A DNA stretch of 12,214 nucleotides from JBBRFH01 sp038224615 (lineage in GTDB: Bacteria; Planctomycetota; Phycisphaerae; Tepidisphaerales; Tepidisphaeraceae). The notes under the pieces are model-generated. The model did not search any database, was not told the DNA's origin, and saw only the letters and a program-made list of their open reading frames with translations. The DNA lies in assembly GCA_038224615.1 (NCBI GenBank), contig JBBRFH010000089.1, positions 1 to 12,214 on the forward strand, in the 5' to 3' direction. Both the position numbers and the translations under genes were made by a program. Positions within the stretch are counted from its first letter, which is position 1; each line of letters starts with the position of its first letter. Positions 1-6,157 of this stretch are shown in pieces.

Positions 1-996
1 CACCTGCCACACATGGGCCGGCAGATAGTGGACGACCTCGCTCGTCGACCAGATCCTCATCATCGGTGAGAGCGGCAAAGGGTGGCCCATCCAGCGCAGC
101 ACCAGCCACCACGACGTGATGCGAAAGAGGAACAGCGAGCCGGCGAAGATGGAGACGGCGGCGATGAAGGAAATGGGGCGAACGCTGTTGACGAACGGCT
201 CGACGGCATGCCAGTGCTCGATCACCGGCGCGATCAGGAGATAGACCAGCGCCGCCGTCAGGCCCAAGCCGATGAAACGCCGGGCCCAAGGCCGGCTTGC
301 CTGCCACCAGCGTGCCAGGCGCTGACGGGCGGTGAGGGAAATTTCGATGATCTCCGACTGCTCGCGCGTGACGGCCTCGGGATCGGTGCTGAGCCGGCGT
401 CGGCGCGGCGGGGGAAGCAGCACAATGCCCCACCGCCGCATGAACGGCCGAATCATCCGGCGGATGCGCGGCACCAACCGGATGAACCAATTCACGAATC
501 GCAGCAGCAGCCACATCACCGCCCATGTGACGAATGCCGCCAGCACGCACACGCCCGTTACGGCGGCGAGAAAGCCCGGCGTGCTGCGCTGGGGGTCAAG
601 ATGGAAGTACTCGACCAACTGCAGGTAACGATCGCGAATGATCCACAGCAACACGCTGACGACGATCAACGAGCTGATGGTGGTGATCGTGGTGAAGATC
701 GACGCCTCGATCCGCAGCGGCCGACCACGCAGGACGTGGCTGGTGATGCGACGTTTGCCGGGGAAGAAGACCAGCGCGAAGCCGATCAGGAACATCGGCA
801 ACCCGCCCGGCCCGGGCAGCAGGGCGCCGGCGGGCAACGCGAGCAGGATCAGCAGCCAGCCGACCACGTTCTTCAAAATCAGCCAGAAATAGCTCGCAAA
901 GAACCGCCGCAGCATCGCCAGGCCAGCTTCGGAGCGGTCGAGCATCCGCTCGATGGCGTTCGGATCCGGGGGCAGGGGCGACTTGGTTGGGCTCAT
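1..996 (-). CDS. Multi-pass membrane protein: PGPGW-like segment plus LPG-synthase/flippase-like domain (partial, 3' end outside window)
   Basis: The minus strand is open from the ATG at 996 to position 1 (332 codons, no stop), so the protein continues past the window. I see hydrophobic segments at about residues 41-60, 63-79, 98-120, 141-166, 241-259 and 275-291. Residues 58-80 contain LLPGPGGLPMFLIG followed by FFPGKRR, which fits the PGPGW family (PF09656). Residues 233-332 fit the start of the lysylphosphatidylglycerol synthase transmembrane family (PF03706): two helices, then WWLVLRWMGHPLPLS and HYLPAHVWQV, corresponding to the family's usual RWxxLLxxLG...lpl and YlPGkvWqv. A basic, proline-rich linker (about 173-232) separates the parts. 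Known relatives are membrane lipid or polysaccharide-associated proteins; the substrate cannot be inferred. No clear Shine-Dalgarno precedes the ATG. It is divergent from hpt across 84 bases. Confidence 0.8.
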   Translation of the reverse strand, partial: MSPTKSPLPPDPNAIERMLDRSEAGLAMLRRFFASYFWLILKNVVGWLLILLALPAGALLPGPGGLPMFLIGFALVFFPGKRRITSHVLRGRPLRIEASIFTTITTISSLIVVSVLLWIIRDRYLQLVEYFHLDPQRSTPGFLAAVTGVCVLAAFVTWAVMWLLLRFVNWFIRLVPRIRRMIRPFMRRWGIVLLPPPRRRRLSTDPEAVTREQSEIIEISLTARQRLARWWQASRPWARRFIGLGLTAALVYLLIAPVIEHWHAVEPFVNSVRPISFIAAVSIFAGSLFLFRITSWWLVLRWMGHPLPLSPMMRIWSTSEVVHYLPAHVWQV

Positions 997-1048
997 CGTG
1001 AGGTCACAGATGATAGTCGTGGCGCGATTAGAATCGAGTCCCGCTGTT

Positions 1049-1061
1049 TTGACCCGGTCAA
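1049..1061. promoter_or_regulatory. Small palindrome in the divergent hpt / membrane-protein promoter gap
   Basis: TTGACC-C-GGTCAA is a perfect 6+1+6 inverted repeat in the 84-base gap between two divergent genes. Its left half TTGACCCG recurs directly at 1073-1080, just before the hpt ATG. It could be an operator for a dimeric regulator or overlap a -35 element. A TAGACT hexamer at 1068-1073 lies seven bases before hpt. This is pattern evidence only; no regulator is identified. Confidence 0.25.
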
Positions 1062-1080
1062 TCACGCTAGACTTGACCCG

Positions 1081-1629
1081 ATGCAGGATGACATCGAGCG
1101 AGTCTTGTTCGACGCCGGACGCATCCACCAGCGGGTGAAGGATCTGGCCGAACAGATCACCCGCGACTACGCGAGCAACGCCAACGGCATCACCATCGTC
1201 CCCATCATGACCGGCGCGATGATCTTCGCCGCCGACCTCATGCGGGCGATCCCGATCCGCATGAAGATCAATCTGATGACCGTCAGCAGCTACCCGGGCG
1301 CCAGCCTGCGCACACAAGGCGCGTCGGTCGTCGCCAAGCAGCTCGGCGACGTCCACGGGCGCGACGTTCTGCTAGTCGACGACATCCTCGATTCAGGCGG
1401 CACGCTCAGCCTGGTCGCGCCGTTGCTGTCGGAACTGGGCGCCCGTTCGGTGCGGACCTGCGTACTGCTTCGCAAGGACCGCCCCACCGCCAAGAAAGTG
1501 CGGGCCGACTACGTCGGGTTCGATATTCCTGACGAGTTCGTCGTCGGCTACGGGCTGGACTTCGATAACGTCTACCGCAACCTCCCCGAAATCTGCACGT
1601 TGAAGCCGGCGGTCTATGCAACCAAGTAA
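1081..1629 (+). CDS. hpt: Hypoxanthine phosphoribosyltransferase
   Basis: This 182-residue protein has the normal length for a bacterial HPRT. It salvages purines in the cytoplasm: hypoxanthine (and usually guanine) plus PRPP gives IMP or GMP plus pyrophosphate. The PRPP-binding loop VLLVDDILDSGGTL is at residues 96-109, with the paired acidic residues D100 and D101. The SSY of the flexible loop is at 69-71, and the purine-binding end ...VGYGLDFDNVYRNLPEI is at about 155-171, including the late Asp and YRNLP typical of the family. The open frame extends upstream to 82, but that part is antisense to the membrane gene; the family N-terminus fits the ATG at 1081. No obvious Shine-Dalgarno is present. 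Its 3' end overlaps the next gene by 14 bases, indicating an operon. Confidence 0.95.
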   Translation: MQDDIERVLFDAGRIHQRVKDLAEQITRDYASNANGITIVPIMTGAMIFAADLMRAIPIRMKINLMTVSSYPGASLRTQGASVVAKQLGDVHGRDVLLVDDILDSGGTLSLVAPLLSELGARSVRTCVLLRKDRPTAKKVRADYVGFDIPDEFVVGYGLDFDNVYRNLPEICTLKPAVYATK

Positions 1630-2236
1630 CGAGCAACTTCCGATTGACCCGACGGCCCGCGTGGCCCACCGCGCCCCGCTGATCGCGCCCGCCGCCGACG
1701 CGGTCGACTCGACGGTGCGCATGCCGCTGGTCGACCTTCTCGCCGGCCATGTGATGCAGCACGGGGAAATGGTGCAGATGTTGCTCAAGCCGTCGCGCTG
1801 GTTCATCGTGCTCGATTCGCTCGGCTTCATCGGACTTTCCGTTGTAGCAACGCTGGGACTGCGGATGATCAACGTGCGACCGTTCGACACGACGGTGGCG
1901 ACGATCCAGTTCCTTATCCTGCTGTCGGCGGGCCGGCTGATGTGGTCGGTCCTGCAGTGGATGGGACGCTACTACATCCTGACCGACCTGCGTGTGATCC
2001 GCGTGGCCGGCGTGTTCACCGTCGACGTGCAGTCGTACCCGTTGCGGCGCGTGGAGGCCGTGAAGCTTTACCGTCCGACCGGCGAGCGGTTGCTGAACAA
2101 GGGAACGCTCGACATCATCGGGTCCGAGGGCGCGCCGATCGGCTGGCAGACCATCTCGCGTCCGAAGCGCATCATGGAACGCGTGCAAATTGCCGTCACG
2201 CGTGCCCGGAGCAACGGCGGCGGTGCCGTCGGATGA
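1616..2236 (+). CDS. Membrane protein with bacterial PH-like (bPH2/YdbS-type) domain
   Basis: A 206-residue protein. About 60 polar N-terminal residues are followed by two membrane helices, about 62-82 (WFIVLDSLGFIGLSVVATL) and 93-115, then a C-terminal soluble domain from about 119. The string RYYILTDLRVIRVAGVF, then VQSYPLRRVEAVKL and LLNKGTLDIIG, fits the bacterial PH-like domain PF03703 (xYxlTdrRvi...G.f......ipl..I..v......l....G.G.i.i). Such proteins sit in the cytoplasmic membrane and their roles are mostly unknown. It starts 14 bases inside hpt and overlaps the next gene by ATGA, so all three are probably translated from one mRNA. A functional link to purine salvage is not implied. 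Confidence 0.8.
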   Translation: MQPSNEQLPIDPTARVAHRAPLIAPAADAVDSTVRMPLVDLLAGHVMQHGEMVQMLLKPSRWFIVLDSLGFIGLSVVATLGLRMINVRPFDTTVATIQFLILLSAGRLMWSVLQWMGRYYILTDLRVIRVAGVFTVDVQSYPLRRVEAVKLYRPTGERLLNKGTLDIIGSEGAPIGWQTISRPKRIMERVQIAVTRARSNGGGAVG

Positions 2237-2874
2237 CTTCTCTCCCCCCGCGCATCTTCGGCCGTACCAATGAGCTGGTCACGCCCGTCTGGCGCGAGCG
2301 CGCAGACGGCAGCGCCATCGACGCCGGCGACTGGCTGGTTCTGCCGATAACACCCGACGCGCTGGATCGTCGCCCGCAGGTAGCGCTCCAGGAGCGTCTT
2401 GCCACGCTCGGCCGCCGCCGTGCCGATGTGCTGCTGCTGACCGACATCCTCGCCAGCGAGCTGAAAATCGGCTGGCCCATGCACCGCATGCAGCAGCTTC
2501 GCGAGCAGGGATTGTGCCGCTATTTTGCGATCGAAACATTCGAGCCGCTGGAGGCCGAGTGGATCACCGCCAACGCCCCGGTTCACGCCGTCATCGTGCC
2601 CTACACGCCGACCGACATGGCAATCCGCTATCGGACCTTTGAGGCGGGACGCGTGGGCGGCGTCGCGCTGCTGGCGCGAAGCGCAACGAGAGAGGAGACA
2701 GCGCTGCACCTCGGTACCCCCGAGCTGTGCGCGACGATCACCAGCGCCGATCGTGTCGAGTCGATCGCGCCGGCTTCGTCCGAGACGGTGAACGCACTTT
2801 GGGAGACGTACCGCGCGATACACCCTGAGCCAAAAAAACTTCGATCGGGTCATCCACCCGACTACGGCGTCTGA
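2233..2874 (+). CDS. Truncated aldo/keto reductase-like protein
   Basis: The ATG shares bases with the upstream stop (ATGA, 2233-2236), which fixes the start and suggests translational coupling. The frame is open further upstream, but only antisense or out of frame within the PH-domain gene. The product is 213 residues. Several segments match the second half of an aldo/keto reductase barrel: ADVLLLTD (64-71), MQQLREQGLCRYFAIETF (86-103; compare LxxLrxxGkIRaiGvSnf), VHAVIVPYTPTD (117-128; compare vdvlQvpynlld), VGGVALLARS (141-150), and a C-terminal stretch like the family's xAxVtsaixGxxsxexv. The N-terminal half that normally carries the Asp/Tyr/Lys/His catalytic set is missing, and aldo/keto reductases are usually near 280-330 residues. 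It is probably not an ordinary oxidoreductase. It ends convergent to, and overlaps by 13 bases, the amidohydrolase. Confidence 0.65.
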   Translation: MTSLPPRIFGRTNELVTPVWRERADGSAIDAGDWLVLPITPDALDRRPQVALQERLATLGRRRADVLLLTDILASELKIGWPMHRMQQLREQGLCRYFAIETFEPLEAEWITANAPVHAVIVPYTPTDMAIRYRTFEAGRVGGVALLARSATREETALHLGTPELCATITSADRVESIAPASSETVNALWETYRAIHPEPKKLRSGHPPDYGV

Positions 2875-4094
2875 TGCACCCCGCCGATGCAGACGGCGCT
2901 CGGCAGCATGGCGGCGGCTTCCAGCACCTCGCGCAATGGATCGCGGGATGTGGTCGCGAAGGCAATGAGGTCGGCGTACGCCCCAGGCTCCAGCGCTGCG
3001 AGTCGCCCCGGCCAACGAAGTGCCGCCGCTGCGCGCGTGGTGCAAAGCGACCACAGCAGATCAACGCCCACCTGGGGTCGGTTGCGATGAATGAGTCTAA
3101 GGTCATCGACAAGGTTCAGATCGGGCGAGCTCGCACAACTGTCCGTGCCGACGCAGACGTTGATGCCCGCGTCAAGCATATCCGTCCACCTGTGCGGCGG
3201 ATGGCCAAAGTATGCATGAGTACGCGGACACCAGACGACGCTCGCCACAGACTTGGCAATCAACGTGAGTTCCTCATCGTCGCAGTAGTTAACGTGTGCA
3301 AGCAGCCAGCCGTCGAACATAGCGCCTGCGTCAAGCATGAGCATCTCGATTGGTCCCCCGTCGAGTTTGTTGTCAGGCTCGCCGGCATCAAAATTGAGCC
3401 GTTCATAGAGTGATCGGAACGGTCCGGTACGTGAACTGATGAACGGCTTCTCGTCCAGCGTCTCCGCCAAGTGCGTCGTCAGGGGCACGCCAAAGTGGGC
3501 ATAGTCCGTGACCTCGTGGTAGCCGGCGACGTCAACCGTGTACGGCGCGTGCGGCGAGACGCCAATCTGCATCAAGTCCGAGAAAGCTGAATCATCGACC
3601 GCCTTCGCGAGCAACTCATGAAATCGGCTCCGTCGTTCGCCCAGGCCCAGCACTTCGCCGAAGCTCACAGATCGGATCGGCCCGTCACGCAGGATCGGCC
3701 GGACGACATCAACGTTCTGCGAGATGTCGCCGATGCAGGTGACGCCGAATTTCAGGCACTGTGCGATCCCCTCCCGGACCGCCGCCGCGCGCTTCGCTGC
3801 AAAGACGGCGGGGTCGGCTTCGCGCATCGAAGCCATCGTCGTCAGCAGCCAGTCCTGAAATGTTCCCGGCTTCTGCGGCCGCGGCACGTTCGTCAGTTCC
3901 AGGTGCGTATGCGCGTTGATCAGCCCCGGCATCAGCACGCCGTCGATCTCTTCATCGACGCGCGGCGGCTTGATCGTACTCGTCGGGCCGACCTCCACGA
4001 TCCGATCGCCTTCGACTACGACGCAGCCATCCTCGATCACGGGCGCAAGCATGGTGGCGAGATGGCGGGCTCGAAATACGCGGCTGCTGGGCAC
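2862..4094 (-). CDS. Amidohydrolase, deaminase type (possibly aminodeoxyfutalosine deaminase)
   Basis: A 410-residue metal-dependent hydrolase of the TIM-barrel amidohydrolase superfamily. Visible metal and active-site signatures are AHTHLE (His62, His64, Glu66), SPHAPYT (His182), HLAE (His208, Glu211), LAHVNY (His267), WCPRTHAYFGH (288-298) and VGTDS (Asp318). PGLINAHTHLELT, PGTFQDWL and GTDSCASSPDLNLVDDLR are of the aminodeoxyfutalosine (MqnX), SAH/MTA and guanine deaminase branch; the HTHLEL and xWL pair makes MqnX of the futalosine menaquinone route a reasonable guess, but substrate cannot be read from sequence. The start is a GTG: an in-frame stop lies at 4127-4125 and no ATG occurs before residue 15, while RVFRARHLATMLAPVIEDG fits the family N-terminus. 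It follows the 4125-4769 gene by 30 bases, so they form a likely operon. Confidence 0.85.
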   Translation of the reverse strand: MPSSRVFRARHLATMLAPVIEDGCVVVEGDRIVEVGPTSTIKPPRVDEEIDGVLMPGLINAHTHLELTNVPRPQKPGTFQDWLLTTMASMREADPAVFAAKRAAAVREGIAQCLKFGVTCIGDISQNVDVVRPILRDGPIRSVSFGEVLGLGERRSRFHELLAKAVDDSAFSDLMQIGVSPHAPYTVDVAGYHEVTDYAHFGVPLTTHLAETLDEKPFISSRTGPFRSLYERLNFDAGEPDNKLDGGPIEMLMLDAGAMFDGWLLAHVNYCDDEELTLIAKSVASVVWCPRTHAYFGHPPHRWTDMLDAGINVCVGTDSCASSPDLNLVDDLRLIHRNRPQVGVDLLWSLCTTRAAAALRWPGRLAALEPGAYADLIAFATTSRDPLREVLEAAAMLPSAVCIGGVHQTP

Positions 4095-4124
4095 GCTGAC
4101 GTTGTACCGCGCTGCGCGGATCGA

Positions 4125-4769
4125 TCACACCGCGCCGTCGTCGCGGAGTTCGTCTTGCAGCAACTTCAAGACGCCGCGCGCTGCACTCAGCCGCTTTCGA
4201 GCGATCTCGCGCACGGGACCGAAATGGAAGCCGTCGCCGAGGCGCGCGTCCCAGTACCCGTAGGCGTCGCGTTTGCGATGGCCTTCGACGATGGCATCGA
4301 CGCCGTTCCCGCGCGAGGCGGCGATGACGGCGCTGCCGAGCAGCCCGGTCAGTCCGAAGTCCTCAAGGTTGATCGTGTCGGCCAGCAAACGGGCAGATTC
4401 GTTGCGAGTGGCGCGCTGCGGGAGCTCGGTCAACAGTCGCGTCGCGCGGTCGAGCAGATCGGCGTCGATGTGCGGCTCCATCAGCGACACCAGAAGTTCG
4501 GCCGCCTGCTCGCAGCGCTCGCGGAGATTGATCTGGCCGAACTTTCCGACCGGGAATGCTTCGTCGGTGCGTATCGGAAGCTGAAGTGCGAGGCACGCGA
4601 GGTCGATTGCCAGAAAATCGGGCTGCCCCGCGCCCGCGATCGGCGCGAGCGTCCGCGCCCGCGCGGCCAATCGCCGTGCGTCGTGGAGCAGGCGTGGCGT
4701 CGGAAGATCCGACTCGTCGCGCGCCAGCAACGCCTCAAACCGCCTGTTCAGTCGATCGTCGAGTTCCAT
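4125..4769 (-). CDS. Hypothetical helical protein, possibly degenerate HD domain
   Basis: The ATG at 4769 is preceded by GGTGTGGGA, a usable purine-rich site, and gives 214 residues; the open frame continues upstream only antisense to the lipoprotein gene. I do not recognise the family. The protein looks all-helical. Its layout loosely follows HD hydrolases of the YedJ kind: LLHDARRLAARARTLA, then an AIDLACLALQLP helix where the HD pair would lie, then AAELLVSL, and ESARLLADTINLEDFGLTGLL in place of the family's ...iLqDADrLDalGaiGi, ending in FHFGPVREIARKRLSAA. The catalytic His-Asp pair is not evident, so if related it is probably inactive. It lies immediately upstream of the amidohydrolase and is probably cotranscribed with it. 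HD kinship is inference. Confidence 0.6.
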   Translation of the reverse strand: MELDDRLNRRFEALLARDESDLPTPRLLHDARRLAARARTLAPIAGAGQPDFLAIDLACLALQLPIRTDEAFPVGKFGQINLRERCEQAAELLVSLMEPHIDADLLDRATRLLTELPQRATRNESARLLADTINLEDFGLTGLLGSAVIAASRGNGVDAIVEGHRKRDAYGYWDARLGDGFHFGPVREIARKRLSAARGVLKLLQDELRDDGAV

Positions 4770-4783
4770 TCCCACACCGCCCG

Positions 4784-4812
4784 CTGCAACATCAGTGCCG
4801 CGCCAGTAGGAT
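4784..4812 (+). promoter_or_regulatory. Candidate promoter for the PD40 lipoprotein
   Basis: CTGCAA (4784-4789), 17 bases, TAGGAT (4807-4812). The predicted start of transcription would be about 4819, almost at the ATG (4821), so the mRNA would be nearly leaderless. Alternatively the AGGA at 4808-4811 is a Shine-Dalgarno, nine bases before the ATG, and the promoter lies elsewhere. Weak pattern match. Confidence 0.3.
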
Positions 4813-4820
4813 ACCCGCTG

Positions 4821-5927
4821 ATGCGAACCACCTGCCTCACATTGCTCGTGCTCATTGCGTCGCTCACCGGCTGCGTGCAGGCTCCCAAGAGCGAGAAGGA
4901 CGTTTTTGACGACGTGGTTCAGCTCACCAGCGGCTTTAAGCGGGCGGGTGAGGCGTATTTTTCGCCTGACATGCACTGGATCATCTTCCAGGCAACGCCC
5001 TCGAGCGAGTCGCAGTACGCGATGTACATCGCGCGGCTCCTGCGCGACGGCGAGCGCGTGACCGGCCTTGGTCCGCCGATCCGCGTCACACAACCCGGGA
5101 CGTCAAATACGTGCGGCTACTTCTCGCCCGACGGAATCAGCGTCATCTTTGCCTCGACGACCGGCAAGCAGGATGCGAACGAACCCACTGGTGGCTACCA
5201 GCGTGAGGGGCGCGACTACCGCTGGTCGTTTCCGGCAGGGATGGAGATTTTTCGCGCCGACGGCTGGCAGGCCGCCATCGCCGCGACCGAGTTCTCCAAG
5301 GGAATCGACCTCGCGCAGCACCCCATCACCGCCAACGACGCCTACGACGCCGAATGCGCTTTCTCGCCGGACGGTAAGTCGATCGTCTTCGCCTCCAACC
5401 GCGATGCCGATCCGACCATGCCCGCCAAATCCTCTCGCGATCTGGACCTGTATGCGATGCGCGCCGACGGTACTGTGCCCGTCCGCCTCACCACGACCGA
5501 CGGCTACGACGGCGGCCCGTTCTTCTCGCCTGACGGGCGGCGGCTCATCTACCGATCCGACCGGAACAATAACAGCCTGCTGCAGGTGTTCGTCGCCGAC
5601 GTGGTCCACGATCCCGCCGGCTACATTACCGGCCTCGTAAACGAGCATCCCCTCACCAATGACGGCCACGTCAACTGGGGCCCGTACTGGCACCCGAACG
5701 GGCGTCACGTCATCTACGCCAGCAGCGCCCTCGGGCACTCCAACTATGAACTGTTTCTGATGCGCGACGACGGCAAGCACAAGTTGCGCATCACGTTCGC
5801 GCCCGGTGCCGACATCCTCCCGGTCTTCTCGCCGGATGGGAAATACCTGATGTGGACCAGCCAGCGCACGACCGACAAGACGTCGCAACTGTTTATCGCC
5901 CGTTTCAAGATGCCGGCAGCGTCGTAA
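4821..5927 (+). CDS. Lipoprotein with six PD40 (TolB-like) beta-propeller repeats
   Basis: A 368-residue protein. Residues 1-18 are a lipoprotein signal with lipobox LTGC (lipidated Cys18), so it should be anchored in an envelope membrane facing the periplasm. Six PD40/WD40-like blades are marked by FSPD at 47-50, FSPDG at 101-105, FSPDGKSIVFASNRD at 181-195, FSPDGRRLIYRSDRN at 235-249, HPNGRHVIYASS at 291-302 and FSPDGKYLMWTSQR at 336-349. The propeller fills the protein, without TolB's N-terminal domain, so it is not TolB itself; its partner or ligand is unknown. The ATG at 4821 is chosen because the signal peptide begins there; the longer open frame upstream is antisense to the two minus-strand genes. 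It is divergent from 4769 across 51 bases. Confidence 0.85.
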   Translation: MRTTCLTLLVLIASLTGCVQAPKSEKDVFDDVVQLTSGFKRAGEAYFSPDMHWIIFQATPSSESQYAMYIARLLRDGERVTGLGPPIRVTQPGTSNTCGYFSPDGISVIFASTTGKQDANEPTGGYQREGRDYRWSFPAGMEIFRADGWQAAIAATEFSKGIDLAQHPITANDAYDAECAFSPDGKSIVFASNRDADPTMPAKSSRDLDLYAMRADGTVPVRLTTTDGYDGGPFFSPDGRRLIYRSDRNNNSLLQVFVADVVHDPAGYITGLVNEHPLTNDGHVNWGPYWHPNGRHVIYASSALGHSNYELFLMRDDGKHKLRITFAPGADILPVFSPDGKYLMWTSQRTTDKTSQLFIARFKMPAAS

Positions 5928-5991
5928 CGGACGAGCGTCCACCTCCGCCCCGGTCTGCGGAAAGTCCAAAATTAAGGCTGAATTCTTAGCG

Positions 5992-6026
5992 AAAAAGCGA
6001 GACCCGGCGTCGAGTGACACCGGGTC
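5992..6026 (-). terminator. Rho-independent terminator of tRNA-Gly
   Basis: On the minus strand GACCCGG pairs with CCGGGTC (6026-6020 with 6007-6001). Inside it a 3-bp GTC/GAC stem closes a four-base loop after one mismatch. The hairpin is followed, after four bases, by TTTTT (5996-5992). It lies nine bases beyond the tRNA 3' end. It could also slow transcripts from the convergent lipoprotein gene, but the plus side has no T run. Confidence 0.75.
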
Positions 6027-6034
6027 GGAGGGGA

Positions 6035-6106
6035 AGCGGGTGAAGGGGTTCGAACCCTCGACATTCACGTTGGCAACGTGACGCTCTACCACTGAGCTAC
6101 ACCCGC
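6035..6106 (-). tRNA. tRNA-Gly (anticodon GCC)
   Basis: On the minus strand the acceptor GCGGGTG (6106-6100) pairs with CACCCGC (6042-6036) and is followed by a T discriminator at 6035, as usual for bacterial tRNA-Gly. The D arm is TAGCTCAGTGGTAGAGC. The anticodon arm TCACG-TTGCCAA-CGTGA carries GCC, decoding GGC/GGU. The T arm is GAGGG-TTCGAAC-CCCTT, with conserved TTCGA and one G-T wobble pair. CCA is not encoded (TCC follows). It has its own promoter candidate and terminator, so it appears to be a single-gene transcription unit behind the HDOD-GGDEF gene. Confidence 0.96.
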
Positions 6107-6119
6107 GTTGAGGGCAGGC

Positions 6120-6147
6120 ATCCTATCGAAAACCGGATCGAATGCAA
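6120..6147 (-). promoter_or_regulatory. Candidate promoter for tRNA-Gly
   Basis: On the minus strand TTGCAT (6147-6142), 16 bases, TAGGAT (6125-6120), ending 13 bases before the tRNA 5' end. Both boxes resemble housekeeping sigma consensus. It lies in the 51-base gap after the HDOD-GGDEF stop, allowing tRNA transcription independent of that gene. Confidence 0.5.
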
Positions 6148-6157
6148 GTCTTGTCCG

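Noticed and set aside
82..1080. Plus-strand open frame running into hpt, suggesting a 515-residue fusion
   Set aside because: The upstream 333 residues are low-complexity His/Gln/Arg/Asp-rich translation antisense to the membrane gene; HPRT starts at 1081.
1406..3054. Long minus-strand open frames over the PH-domain and AKR-like genes
   Set aside because: Translations are Arg/His-rich without domain patterns; they are shadows of high-GC genes whose plus-strand products have clear folds.
3618..4820. Plus-strand frame extending the PD40 lipoprotein by 401 residues
   Set aside because: Antisense to the amidohydrolase and its partner; the signal peptide and lipobox begin at 4821.
5103..6092. 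Minus-strand 329-residue open frame
   Set aside because: It is antisense to the lipoprotein and begins inside tRNA-Gly; composition is shadow-like.
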